A DNA stretch of 23,519 nucleotides, taken from NCBI GenBank assembly GCA_964630925.1, contig CAZVZK010000158.1:1-23519 (forward strand), given 5' to 3'. The DNA comes from RGDT01 sp964630925 (GTDB lineage: Bacteria; Planctomycetota; Planctomycetia; Gemmatales; Gemmataceae). The translations under genes were made by a program, and so were the position numbers. The notes beneath the pieces were generated by a model. The model was not told the origin of the DNA. It saw nothing but the letters and a program-made list of their open reading frames with translations, and searched no databases. Positions 15,211 through 23,504 of the stretch are shown in pieces (the first letter of the stretch is position 1; each line of letters starts with the position of its first letter).

Positions 15211-17790
15211 TTGTCACGCACCGTCGCACTCCTCCTCGCCGTCGCCGCCCTCGCCCTCACCAGCGGCCCCGCCGACGCCCAGAAGAAGAAGCCGCCCGCG
15301 AAGCGCGAGGCCACTGCCCCCGCCGACATCTTCACCGCCACGGACTTCAAGGTCGAGCTGCTCCACACCGCCGACCCCGGCACGGAAGGCTCGTGGATCA
15401 ACATGTGCAAGGACGACAAGGGGCGCCTCCTCATCTCCGGGCAGCGCGGCCAGCCCATCCTGCGCGTCACGCTCAAGGCCGGCAAGGTACAGGCCATCGA
15501 GAACCTCAAGCTGCCCCTCAGTGAGGCGATGGGCATGCTCCACGCCTTCGGCCACCTGTACCTCAACGCCAACGGCAAGAACGGCTTCGGCCTCTACCGC
15601 CTCAAGGACACCAAGGGGGACGGCAACTACGACGAGGTCACGTTCCTCAAGCGGTTCGACGGCGGCGGCGAGCACGGGCCGCACGGCATCGCGCTGGGGC
15701 CGGACGGCCTGCTGTACATCATGAACGGCAACCACACGAAGGTGCCCGACGGCCTGGAGGCCACCTCCCCCCACAAGAACTACCGTGAGGACATCCTCCT
15801 GCCGCGGCAGTGGGACGGCGGCGGCCACGCCGCCAACATCTACGCCCCGGGCGGCTACGTGTGCCGCCTGGACAAGGACGGCAAGAATTGCGAGCTGGTG
15901 CTGGGGGGCTTCCGCAACGCCTACGACCACGCCTTCAACGCCGACGGCGAGCTGTTCACCTTCGACTCCGACATGGAGTGGGACTGGGGCATGCCCTGGC
16001 ACCGTCCCGTCCGCGTGAACCACTGCACCAGCGCCAGCGAGTTCGGGTGGCGGTCGGGCACCGGCAAGTGGCCCGATTACTACCCCGACAGCCTGCCCGG
16101 CTTCGACATCGGCGTCGGCTCGCCGACGGGCGTCACCAACGGTATCGGCGCGAGGTTCCCGCAGAAGTACCAGAAGGCCATCTACGTCCTCGACTGGACG
16201 TATGGCCGCATCCTCGCCATCCACCTCACGCCGCAGGGCTCCTCGTACAGCGCGACCTTCGAGAACTTCGTGGCACCCAGGGGCACCGTCGATCCGAAGC
16301 AGCCGAAGAAGCCGCTCCAGGTGACGGACGCCGTCATCGGCGACGACGGGGCGATGTACTTCACCACCGGCGGCCGCAACACGCAGGGGGCCCTGTACCG
16401 CGTCACCTACACCGGCCTGGAGCCGACGGGCAAGGCCGACCTGCACGACAAGGCCGGCGCCAGGGAACGCGCCCTGCGCAAGTCGCTGGAGGCGTTCCAC
16501 GGCAAGGCCGACGCGAAGGCCGTCGAGGCGGCGTGGCCGCACCTCGACAGCGAGGACCGCTTCCTGCGCTACGCCGCCCGCCTGGCCGTCGAGAGCCAGC
16601 CGGTCAAGGGGTGGCAGGCGAAGGCGCTCGCCGAGACGAAGACCGACGGGGCCCTGGCCGCCCTGCTCGCCCTGGCACGGAGCGCCGACGCCAAGGCCGG
16701 CCCGGCCATCGTGGAGGCGCTCGGGAAGCTGCCGATGGCCAAGCTCAACGCCCGCCAGAAGCTGGAGAAGCTGCGCGTGCTGGGGCTGACGTTCCTGCGT
16801 CAGGGCCGGCCCAGCGTGACGGCGGCGAAGAAGGTCCTCGCCGAGCTGGATCCGCTGTTCCCCGGCACGGACGAGACGCTCAACCGCGAGCTGACGCAGG
16901 TCCTGGTCTACCTCCAGGCCCCCGGCCTCGTCGAGCGCTGCCTGAAGCACATGGCCTCGGCCAGGTACCAGGAGGACCGCATCCACTACATGTTCCACCT
17001 GCGTTCGATGCCCATCGGCTTCTGGACCTCGGGGCAGCGGAAGGAGTACCTGTCGTACTTCGGCAAGGACAAGAAGAAGCTGCCGATGCCGCCCGCGACG
17101 GTGAAGTGGTTCACGGACGTGAGCCAGGGCTACCGGGACGGGGCGAGCTTCGACAAGAACCTCCGGATCTTCTTCCGCGAGGCGGTGGCGAACATGTCGG
17201 CCGCCGAGCAGAAGGAGCACGCCGAGCTGATCAACGCCATCGACAAGGCGGCGGTGCCGACCTACGACATCACGCCGCGTACCAAGGTCGTCAAGAACTG
17301 GAAGATGGCCGACATCGAGCCGCGCCTGGCCGAGGTGGAGAAGGGGCGGAGTTACGAGAAGGGCCGCGAGGCGTACATGGTGGGGCAGTGCATCAAGTGC
17401 CACCGGATGGGCACCGAGGGCGGGGCGGTGGGGCCGGACCTGACGGCGCTGGCGAGCCGGTTCACCCGGCGCGACATGCTGGAATCGACGCTGGAGCCGT
17501 CGAAGGTGATCAGCGACCAGTACCAGAACGAGGTGATCCAGACGGGCAAGGGCCTGACGCACGTCGGGCGGGTCGTCGCGGAGTCGGCGGACGAGGTGGT
17601 GATCCAGCCGGACCCGCTGGCGCCGGGGCGCGTGACCGTGAAGAAGGCCGACATCGAGAAGCGTGAGCCGTCGAAGGTGTCGCCGATGCCGGCGGGCCTG
17701 GCCGACGTGCTGACGGCGGAGGAGGTGCTCGACCTGATCGCGTACCTGGAGGCCGGCGGCAACAGGGGCCACAGGGCGTTCCGGAAGTAG
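15211..17790 (+). CDS. PVC-type CxxCH haem protein with membrane-bound-dehydrogenase-like propeller (859 aa)
   Basis: These proteins are a hallmark of Planctomycetes and Verrucomicrobia and are thought to oxidise sugars or alcohols outside the cytoplasm, passing electrons to a C-terminal cytochrome. The start is a TTG at 15211, preceded by GGAG; it gives a proper signal peptide (SRTVALLLAVAALALTSGPADA), and no other start fits better. Residues ~35-400 form the propeller, with FDGGGEHGPHGIALGPDGLLYI, GGFRNAYDHAFNADGELF and DSDMEWDWGMPWHRP. Residues ~420-690 are helical and HEAT-like. The cytochrome domain has CIKCH at 727-731 and GGAVGPDLTALASRFTRRDMLESTLEPSKVIS, ending in VLDLIAYLEAGG. The 3' end faces the remnant of a WD40-like gene. 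The substrate is unknown. Confidence 0.9.
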   Translation: MSRTVALLLAVAALALTSGPADAQKKKPPAKREATAPADIFTATDFKVELLHTADPGTEGSWINMCKDDKGRLLISGQRGQPILRVTLKAGKVQAIENLKLPLSEAMGMLHAFGHLYLNANGKNGFGLYRLKDTKGDGNYDEVTFLKRFDGGGEHGPHGIALGPDGLLYIMNGNHTKVPDGLEATSPHKNYREDILLPRQWDGGGHAANIYAPGGYVCRLDKDGKNCELVLGGFRNAYDHAFNADGELFTFDSDMEWDWGMPWHRPVRVNHCTSASEFGWRSGTGKWPDYYPDSLPGFDIGVGSPTGVTNGIGARFPQKYQKAIYVLDWTYGRILAIHLTPQGSSYSATFENFVAPRGTVDPKQPKKPLQVTDAVIGDDGAMYFTTGGRNTQGALYRVTYTGLEPTGKADLHDKAGARERALRKSLEAFHGKADAKAVEAAWPHLDSEDRFLRYAARLAVESQPVKGWQAKALAETKTDGALAALLALARSADAKAGPAIVEALGKLPMAKLNARQKLEKLRVLGLTFLRQGRPSVTAAKKVLAELDPLFPGTDETLNRELTQVLVYLQAPGLVERCLKHMASARYQEDRIHYMFHLRSMPIGFWTSGQRKEYLSYFGKDKKKLPMPPATVKWFTDVSQGYRDGASFDKNLRIFFREAVANMSAAEQKEHAELINAIDKAAVPTYDITPRTKVVKNWKMADIEPRLAEVEKGRSYEKGREAYMVGQCIKCHRMGTEGGAVGPDLTALASRFTRRDMLESTLEPSKVISDQYQNEVIQTGKGLTHVGRVVAESADEVVIQPDPLAPGRVTVKKADIEKREPSKVSPMPAGLADVLTAEEVLDLIAYLEAGGNRGHRAFRK

Positions 17791-18026
17791 GCGGCCATGA
17801 CCGAGGCCGGGTGGCACCTGCCGTCGGGCGCGGTCCACCACGAGAGGCGAACGCCCTTCTTGCCGCCCCAGTGCTCATCGCCCTCGGGCCGCTCCCACAG
17901 CGGCCCGACCAGCGCCTCCCACTCCGCCCTCTCGCGGCGCGGGCGCGTGGCCGACTGCGCCTCCACCAGCGCCTCGGTGAGGGTCAGCAGCGTCGGCGAG
18001 ATCAGGACGCGCGGAGGCACGCTCAT
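17791..18026 (-). pseudogene. 5' remnant of a third zinc-ribbon/WD40-like paralog
   Basis: The first ~70 residues align with the N-terminal domain of the two full-length paralogs upstream: RVLISPTLLTLTEALVEA, then GDEHWGGKKGVRLSWWTAPDGR. Homology ends near 17816, about 25 bases from the stop codon of the convergent CxxCH gene, so some 600 residues are missing. The frame stays open antisense through the CxxCH gene to 17352, which would give a 224-aa chimera with an unrelated tail. The ATG overlaps the TGA of the upstream paralog (ATGA), so it may still be translated. Confidence 0.6.
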
Positions 18027-20182
18027 GACCCGGCCCCCAGACGCTCGCGCCAGGGGATCAGCTCGTACCCGTCCTCCGAATCCGCGACGGCCAGGACGCC
18101 GCCGGGCAGGAAGCGGGCAGTCGCAGGCACGGGGATGCCGACATCCAGCGTGCCGAGGCGGCTGTCACTCATCAGGTCGTCGATGATCAGCAGGCCCAGC
18201 TCCGTGCCCAGCCACGCCAGGAGCCGGGCGTCCGACGACAGCCAACCGCGGCGCATCGCCGGCACATCGCGGTTGATGCGCCAGACCCAGAGGTCGCCGC
18301 GCCGCTCGTGGTACGCCAGCGCGCCGGGGTAGATTCCCGAATGTCGGTCCTGAAAGGCCCGCACCGTGGTCAGCCCGTCACCGTCGCGGAAGGCGTGCGA
18401 CCAGATCGTCGCCTGGTCGTTGCCCGGCGGCCGCGTGTCCGTGAGCTGCCCCGAGAAGATATTGCACATCAGCACCCGGCACCCGGAGGCGGCCGCCAGC
18501 GTCTTGCCGTCCGGCGAGAAGGCCAGAGCCCGCAGCGACGCCAACGGATGCCGGGTGGAGGGAAGGCTCATGGCCAGAGCGCCGTCCTCGTCGGTCACGC
18601 GCAGCCCACCCGGATCGGCCCAGGCGATCCGCTGCCGGCACGGCGACACCGCCAGGGCCACGGCGGAGGACGGCGGCACCCACTGTCGGATCACCGCGGC
18701 AAGACGCGGGTCGTGGACGCCGCCCAGTGCGTGGATCGCCAGACGCGGCAGCCCCGTGGCCTCGCACATCCGGGCGAGGTCGTGCTGCCACTCGGCCACG
18801 GCCCGCGCACCGCCGATGGCCTCCGGCACAGGCCGTCGCCGTGCCACGGCCGGGGCGCGTGGGAGGAATGGATCTTCCACGGGCTCGAACACAGGAGGGG
18901 CCGGCGCTGGCACGGGCGGGGCCGGCGTGGGTGGCACCGGCTCCGGCCTCTCTGGCTCACGTGTGCTGGTGAACGGCGTCGCGCCCTCCATCGGGCCGGG
19001 GAAGACGGCCAGCGGCATCGTGTGGCATACGCCCTTGTCGTGTCGCAGCCACAGCGCCCCGTCGCGGAAGGCGGCCTCCGTCACCTCGTGATGGCACCAG
19101 CCGGCGTGCCCATGAAGCAGGCCCGTCGTCAGGTCGAGCAGGTGCACGCCGGCGTCTCTGGTGCGGAACGACAGCCACGCCCCGTCCGCCGACAGCCAGC
19201 CGCCCTTGATGTAACCGACGGGCGTCCGCACCGCCGGGAGCCAGACCTCACCCCGGCGCCCGTGCACCGAAACCGACGCCTGCCCCGAGCCGCCGTCGCG
19301 CCACAGGACGACGGCGCCCCCGTCCGCCCGCACCGCGATGCCGAACGCGACGGCCCCGTATGCCAGCGGCACCACCTCGGACCGCTCGCCGTCAGTGTCG
19401 AGCGTCAGGAGGCTCCGCCCCGCCGCCAGGACGGTGTGGCCGGCGAACGCGAGGCAGTTGGCCGTGAACCCGTTGTACACGCGCGCCTCGCGGAACCGCT
19501 CGCCGTCGAACCGCCAGACGATGACATCGTTCTCCGCAGCGACCGCCAGCGCCGCGCCGTCCGCCGACAACGCCAGCGCCGAGAACGTCTGCCCCTCCGA
19601 GTGCCGCAGCAGCCGTTCGCCCGTGGCGGCGCGGGCCGCCGTCACCTGGCCCTTGTCGCCCAGGACGGCGATGACGCCCCCGTCGGCGGAGGCGGCGCTG
19701 AGACGCGCCCCGCGGATCAACGCCGCGCACGGCCCGGTATCGGCGGGCGGGGCGTCCTCGGCCTCACTCCCGTCGCAGTCGCTGCAATGTCCGCCGAGAC
19801 AGCGTTCGTCGTCCAGCGGCACCACGGTACCGCATGGGCAGGCGAGGACGTACTCCCACCCGCGCCCCCGCGCCCGGAAGAAGACACGGTCAGGGTAGAT
19901 GCGTCGCAGCGGCGGGCCGTGGGCCGTCACCTCGCCCTCGACGACGGCGACGCCGAAGTGCCGCTCGCCGGCCCGCGAGGTCCACCACGCCAGACGCAGG
20001 GACACGCCCCGGCGGACGTGCCAGTGATGATCGCCCTCGGGCACGTCGAGCAACAACCGCACGCGCTCCTCCCAGTCGGGGCGTGCGTGCGGCTGCTCGA
20101 CGCACGACGCCTCCGCCGCGACGAGCGCCTCGGTCAGGTCGAGGACCGTCGGCGACACCAGCACCCGGTTGAACGAGGCCAT
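18023..20182 (-). CDS. Zinc-ribbon/WD40-like repeat protein, paralog A (719 aa)
   Basis: This is a cytoplasmic protein of unknown function. Residues 1-100 form an N-terminal module (VLVSPTVLDLTEALV, LRLAWWTSRAGERHFGV, RIYPDRVFFR). A Cys cluster follows: C115-P-C117, C128, H132-C133 and C136, which looks like a small zinc-binding site. Residues ~145-400 are WD40-like blades with phrases such as ALALSADGAALAVAAENDVIVWRFDG. A Pro/Ala/Val linker spans about 405-435. A second blade set follows, with ALAFSPDGKTLAAASGCRVLM and MRRGWLSSDARLLAWLG. The ATG at 20182 lies five bases after the stop of paralog B, with GGGGGCTGAGAG upstream. A regulatory or protein-binding role is plausible but not shown. 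Confidence 0.75.
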   Translation of the reverse strand: MASFNRVLVSPTVLDLTEALVAAEASCVEQPHARPDWEERVRLLLDVPEGDHHWHVRRGVSLRLAWWTSRAGERHFGVAVVEGEVTAHGPPLRRIYPDRVFFRARGRGWEYVLACPCGTVVPLDDERCLGGHCSDCDGSEAEDAPPADTGPCAALIRGARLSAASADGGVIAVLGDKGQVTAARAATGERLLRHSEGQTFSALALSADGAALAVAAENDVIVWRFDGERFREARVYNGFTANCLAFAGHTVLAAGRSLLTLDTDGERSEVVPLAYGAVAFGIAVRADGGAVVLWRDGGSGQASVSVHGRRGEVWLPAVRTPVGYIKGGWLSADGAWLSFRTRDAGVHLLDLTTGLLHGHAGWCHHEVTEAAFRDGALWLRHDKGVCHTMPLAVFPGPMEGATPFTSTREPERPEPVPPTPAPPVPAPAPPVFEPVEDPFLPRAPAVARRRPVPEAIGGARAVAEWQHDLARMCEATGLPRLAIHALGGVHDPRLAAVIRQWVPPSSAVALAVSPCRQRIAWADPGGLRVTDEDGALAMSLPSTRHPLASLRALAFSPDGKTLAAASGCRVLMCNIFSGQLTDTRPPGNDQATIWSHAFRDGDGLTTVRAFQDRHSGIYPGALAYHERRGDLWVWRINRDVPAMRRGWLSSDARLLAWLGTELGLLIIDDLMSDSRLGTLDVGIPVPATARFLPGGVLAVADSEDGYELIPWRERLGAGS

Positions 20183-20187
20183 CGCTC

Positions 20188-22260
20188 TCAGCCCCCCTTG
20201 ATGCCCAGCTCATCCCACCACGACAGCATGTTGACCCGCTCGCTCTCGGCGTCGGCACACTGGAGCCGCCCGTAGGGCAGGAAGCGGGCGGTGGCGAGAC
20301 TCCGAATCACACCACGCCCCACGACGCCGAGTTCGGCATTCTCTTGCAGGCTGTGCAGACGTAGGCCCTGCATCGCTTGATCCTGCCACGCGAGGAATCG
20401 TCCGTCGGGTGACAGCCATCCGCAACGCATCGCAGGTATTGCGGAGGACGCAACGAACATCCATCGCGCTCCCAGCTGCCGATACCGCACCACTGAGCCA
20501 AGGACATCGGGGCGGCCACCGGGGTTCTGGAAAGCCATCACCGACAGCAGCTCGCCCTCGGGCGTGAAGGCGTGCGAGAACGTCGTTGTTCCCTTGTCCC
20601 AGAGGGGCGTCGCAGCAGACACCTCGCCCGTCGCCAAGGAATAGACGGCCGGGTGTCCGAAGCGGGTGAAGGCGAGGAGACCTCCGTCGTCGGAGAACGC
20701 CAGCGAGCGCACGTCGCCGTTCGGCATTAGCGGGTCACCCTCCCCCAGGATCAGCCTGTCATTCGCGAGGGAGAGGAGTCGCAGTCCCAGCAGGTCCGCC
20801 CAGGCGAGGTGCGTCATCGTCGGCGACACGGCCAGGGCCATCGTCCCGTCGAGGATGCGCGATGTGAGGGCCTCGACGAGGCGAGGATGGGGCTCCAACA
20901 CCGTGACCTGGGTGACGGCCTGGACGGCGAGGTGGGCAGCCCGGCCCATCCTCCGCAATGCCAGATACCCTCCGAACCAGACTTGCTCGAGCGCAAGCTC
21001 TCCGGCCTGAACCTTCGCCTCCTCGCGTCTCGGAGTCGGCGGTGGCACCGCCTGCGGCTCCGGCACCCGTGTCGCGATCCGCTTCACACGCGGCTCCCTG
21101 ACGCGCGGGGCCGGGCGATCCACCGCCGCAGGGAAGACGCCCAGCGGCATCGCGCACGCCGCCCCGCCGTCGTGCCGCAGCAGCAACGTATCGCCCTGGA
21201 ACGCCGCCTCGACGACGGCTCGATCCGTCCAGCTAGCCCGGCCACGGACCTTACCCTCCGGCAGCTCCAGCAGGCGCACGCCCTCGCCTGCGTCGCACCA
21301 TGCCATCCTCGACCCGTCCGCCGACAGCCAGCCCCGGTGCAGCCCCGGCACGCTCACCCGCCCCGCCTCGCGCCAGCCGGCCGCGTCCCTGTCAAACAGC
21401 ATCACCACCCCGTGGCGCCTCGCCTCATCCGACGCCCACGCGATCACCACCCAGCCCTCGCCAGCAACGAGCGCGGTCACGCGGTCCGCCGAGCCGGGCG
21501 CGGGCAGATCCCACCTCCTCGCCTCGTCGATTAACACTACGCCCGATAGCCCCGCCGCAACCAAGGTCTCACCGGCGAACGCCACCCGCCCCGCGCAGAA
21601 GTGGTTCACCGTGGCGGCCTGGCGGAAGATGCCCGCGCCGTCGTCCATCTTCCAGACGATGATGTCGCTCTTGCCCGCCGCCGCCAGCGTCCGCCCGTCC
21701 GCCGACAGGGCGACATGGTGCAGCCCCATCCCCTCGACGTGGTCGAGCAGCACCGCCCCCGTCCGCACGTCCGACGCCCACAGCCGGAACGCCGAACGCA
21801 GCTCCGCACTCACGCGCCCGTCGGCGGAGACGACCCCGCCCGCGAACGCCGCCGGCGCCGCCTCCACGAAGTCACGCCCGGCGCACTCGCGGCAGTGCGG
21901 CCCGTGGCATCGTTCGTCGCCCAGCGGCACGACCTGCCCGCACGGGCACGCCAGCACCCACTCATTGCCCCCGCGCAGGAACACGCGGTCAGGGTAGATC
22001 AGCCGCAGCGGCGGCGCACCACGCGGCCCGCCCTCCGCGACGCCGAGGCGGAAGTGCCTGCGCGCGTCCGGCCCGGTCCACCACGCAAGCGAGGCGTCGC
22101 CCCAACGGCGCCCGCCCTCACGCTCCTCCAAAACCGGGCCGAGACGCCGCTCCCACAGACGCCGTCCTCGCCGGGTCGGCCACAGCCCGGCCAACGCCTC
22201 GCTCAACGCCAGCAGCGTCGGCGACACCAGGACGAGGGAGCGGGCGGCCACGGCGATCAC
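20188..22260 (-). CDS. Zinc-ribbon/WD40-like repeat protein, paralog B (690 aa)
   Basis: It has the same architecture as paralog A: an N-terminal module with LVLVSPTLLALSEAL and LRLIYPDRVFLRG, a Cys cluster C105-P-C107, C118, H122-C123 and C126, WD40-like blades (HVALSADGRTLAAAGKSDIIVWKMDD), a Pro-rich linker near 385-410, and a second blade set (VRSLAFSDDGGLLAFTRFG, MRCGWLSPDGRFLAWQDQ). No signal peptide or membrane segment is seen. The start is GTG at 22260, overlapping the TGA of wrbA by four bases (GTGA); a second GTG three codons later is possible. The overlap implies coupling to wrbA. Divergence from A is substantial, so the duplication is old. Confidence 0.75.
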   Translation of the reverse strand: MIAVAARSLVLVSPTLLALSEALAGLWPTRRGRRLWERRLGPVLEEREGGRRWGDASLAWWTGPDARRHFRLGVAEGGPRGAPPLRLIYPDRVFLRGGNEWVLACPCGQVVPLGDERCHGPHCRECAGRDFVEAAPAAFAGGVVSADGRVSAELRSAFRLWASDVRTGAVLLDHVEGMGLHHVALSADGRTLAAAGKSDIIVWKMDDGAGIFRQAATVNHFCAGRVAFAGETLVAAGLSGVVLIDEARRWDLPAPGSADRVTALVAGEGWVVIAWASDEARRHGVVMLFDRDAAGWREAGRVSVPGLHRGWLSADGSRMAWCDAGEGVRLLELPEGKVRGRASWTDRAVVEAAFQGDTLLLRHDGGAACAMPLGVFPAAVDRPAPRVREPRVKRIATRVPEPQAVPPPTPRREEAKVQAGELALEQVWFGGYLALRRMGRAAHLAVQAVTQVTVLEPHPRLVEALTSRILDGTMALAVSPTMTHLAWADLLGLRLLSLANDRLILGEGDPLMPNGDVRSLAFSDDGGLLAFTRFGHPAVYSLATGEVSAATPLWDKGTTTFSHAFTPEGELLSVMAFQNPGGRPDVLGSVVRYRQLGARWMFVASSAIPAMRCGWLSPDGRFLAWQDQAMQGLRLHSLQENAELGVVGRGVIRSLATARFLPYGRLQCADAESERVNMLSWWDELGIKGG

Positions 22261-22871
22261 CCCCCGACGAGCTTCCGCGTGATCTCCGCGACGTGCTTGC
22301 CCTGGAACCGCGCGATCGCCAGCTCGTTCGCCGACGGCTCCCGCCCCCCGTCACCGCCCGCCAGCGTCCCCGCCCCGTAGGGCGAGCCGCCGGTGATCTC
22401 CTTCATGTTCACCAGCTCCTGGCACGAGTACGGCACGCCGACGATGATCATCCCCTGGTGCAGCAGCGTCGTGTGGAAGCTGGTGATCGTCGTCTCCTGC
22501 CCGCCGTGCTGCGTCCCCGTCGAGCAGAACACGCTCCCCACCTTCCCGATCAGCGCCCCACGCGCCCACAGCCCGCCCGTCTGGTCGAGGAAGTTGCGCA
22601 TCTGCGACGCCATGTTCCCGAACCGCGTCGGTGTCCCGAAGATGATCGCGTCGGCCTCGGCGAGCTGCGACGGCTGGGCCACGGGCACGTGGGCGAACGC
22701 CTCGCGGGCCTTCTTCGCCCCGCTCTTCTCCAGCGCCGCCTCGGGCATCAGCTCGGGCACCTGCATGAGCGCCACCAGCGCCCCCGGCACCTGACGCGCC
22801 CCCTCGGCGACGGCCTCTGCCATCTTCCACACGTGGCCGTAGGTGCTGTAGAACACGACCTGGATCTTCAC
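22257..22871 (-). CDS. wrbA: NAD(P)H:quinone oxidoreductase, WrbA type (204 aa)
   Basis: WrbA is a tetrameric FMN flavoprotein that reduces quinones by two electrons and so avoids semiquinone radicals. The N-terminus KIQVVFYSTYGHVWKMAEAVAEGA is the flavodoxin-like phosphate-binding loop. Other landmarks are DAIIFGTPTRFGNMASQMRNFLDQTGGLW, KVGSVFCSTGTQHGGQETTITSFHTTLLHQGM and GGSPYGAGTLAGGDG near the C-terminus. Length (204 aa) is normal for the family. The start is GTG at 22871, preceded by GAGGAGAGG. It leads the operon with the two WD40-like paralogs, an association I do not know from elsewhere. Confidence 0.95.
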   Translation of the reverse strand: MKIQVVFYSTYGHVWKMAEAVAEGARQVPGALVALMQVPELMPEAALEKSGAKKAREAFAHVPVAQPSQLAEADAIIFGTPTRFGNMASQMRNFLDQTGGLWARGALIGKVGSVFCSTGTQHGGQETTITSFHTTLLHQGMIIVGVPYSCQELVNMKEITGGSPYGAGTLAGGDGGREPSANELAIARFQGKHVAEITRKLVGG

Positions 22872-22903
22872 GGTGTCCTCTCCTCAGTTGATGGGAGACA
22901 CGT

Positions 22904-22913
22904 ATTGTATCTG
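22904..22913. promoter_or_regulatory. Divergent promoter region between wrbA and the DUF2237 gene
   Basis: The 65 bases between the two divergent starts contain TACAAT on the minus strand (22909-22904), suited to wrbA, and TATCTG on the plus strand (22908-22913), suited to the DUF2237 gene. The two boxes nearly coincide, so the promoters would exclude each other. No good -35 boxes are seen. Confidence 0.3.
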
Positions 22914-22936
22914 ATGGGTGCTGGAGGGGCCGGACG

Positions 22937-23317
22937 ATGAGCAAGGCGCGGAACGTGTTGGGCGGGCCGCTGGCGGTGTGCGGCACGTCGCCGATGACGG
23001 GCTGGACGCGGACCGGCTGCTGCGAGACCGGCCACGAGGACGTGGGCAGCCACACCGTCTGCGCCGAGCTGACCGCCGAGTTCCTCGAATTCAGCCGGGA
23101 GATGGGCAACGACCTCTCGACGCCACGGCCCGAGTACGGCTTCCCCGGCCTGAAGCCGGGCGACCGCTGGTGCCTGTGCGCGGCCCGCTGGCAGGAGGCG
23201 TTGGAGGCCGGCTGCGCCCCGCCGGTGATCCTGGCCGCCACGAACGAGCGCGCCCTGGCAGCCGTCTCCCTCGATGACCTGCGGGCCAACGGCCTGGAGG
23301 TCGCCTGGCCGGACTGA
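22937..23317 (+). CDS. DUF2237 family protein (126 aa)
   Basis: DUF2237 proteins are small, cysteine-rich and of unknown function. The whole sequence is typical: NVLGGPLAVCGTSPMTGWTR, GCCETGHEDVGSHTVCAELT, FLEFSREMGNDLSTPRPEYG, FPGLKPGDRWCLCAARWQEA and APPVILAATNERALAAVSLDDL. The conserved cysteines C15, C28, C29 and those of TVC and CLC could bind a metal. The length is normal. The ATG at 22937 follows GGAGGGG by about seven bases. It is divergent from wrbA. Confidence 0.9.
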   Translation: MSKARNVLGGPLAVCGTSPMTGWTRTGCCETGHEDVGSHTVCAELTAEFLEFSREMGNDLSTPRPEYGFPGLKPGDRWCLCAARWQEALEAGCAPPVILAATNERALAAVSLDDLRANGLEVAWPD

Positions 23318-23335
23318 GGCGGAAGACAGAAGAGG

Positions 23336-23370
23336 ATTCACCACAGAGGCACAGAGGACACAGAGAAGAG
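23336..23370 (+). repeat. Dispersed CACAGAG-type repeat
   Basis: ATTCACCACAGAGG is followed by CACAGAGGA and CACAGAGAAG, giving three tandem CACAGAG units, then a purine-rich tail to about 23380. Sequences of this kind (often TTCACCACGGAGGCACGGAG) are scattered through intergenic DNA of many planctomycetes and other bacteria. No function is known to me. Confidence 0.6.
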
Positions 23371-23461
23371 GAAGAGGAGTAGCCGTTCACCCGACCTGTG
23401 GGGTTAGACAAAATGAGACATGGAGGGCGGCCACGGCACGGGAGTGGGTGGCCTGACCACT

Positions 23462-23504
23462 GGACCTGCAATGCAAATTCCGCCACGAATTTGCATTTCA
23501 GTCC
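23462..23504. repeat. Inverted repeat, possible hairpin or element end
   Basis: AATGCAAATTC (23470-23480) and GAATTTGCATT (23487-23497) are perfect 11-bp arms around CGCCAC. With small mismatches the pairing extends outward to GGAC (23462-23465) and GTCC (23501-23504). It lies 145 bases past the DUF2237 stop and has no T-run, so it is a poor intrinsic terminator. It may be part of a repeat family or a mobile element. Confidence 0.45.

Noticed and set aside
15214..17841. 875-aa open frame antisense to the CxxCH gene
   Set aside because: It mirrors a well-identified gene, has biased low-complexity composition (Arg, Val, Leu, His) and no family signal; long antisense frames are expected at this GC content.
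23091..23486. 131-aa minus-strand gene at the window end
   Set aside because: It runs antisense through the DUF2237 gene and translates the CACAGAG repeat, a usual false frame.
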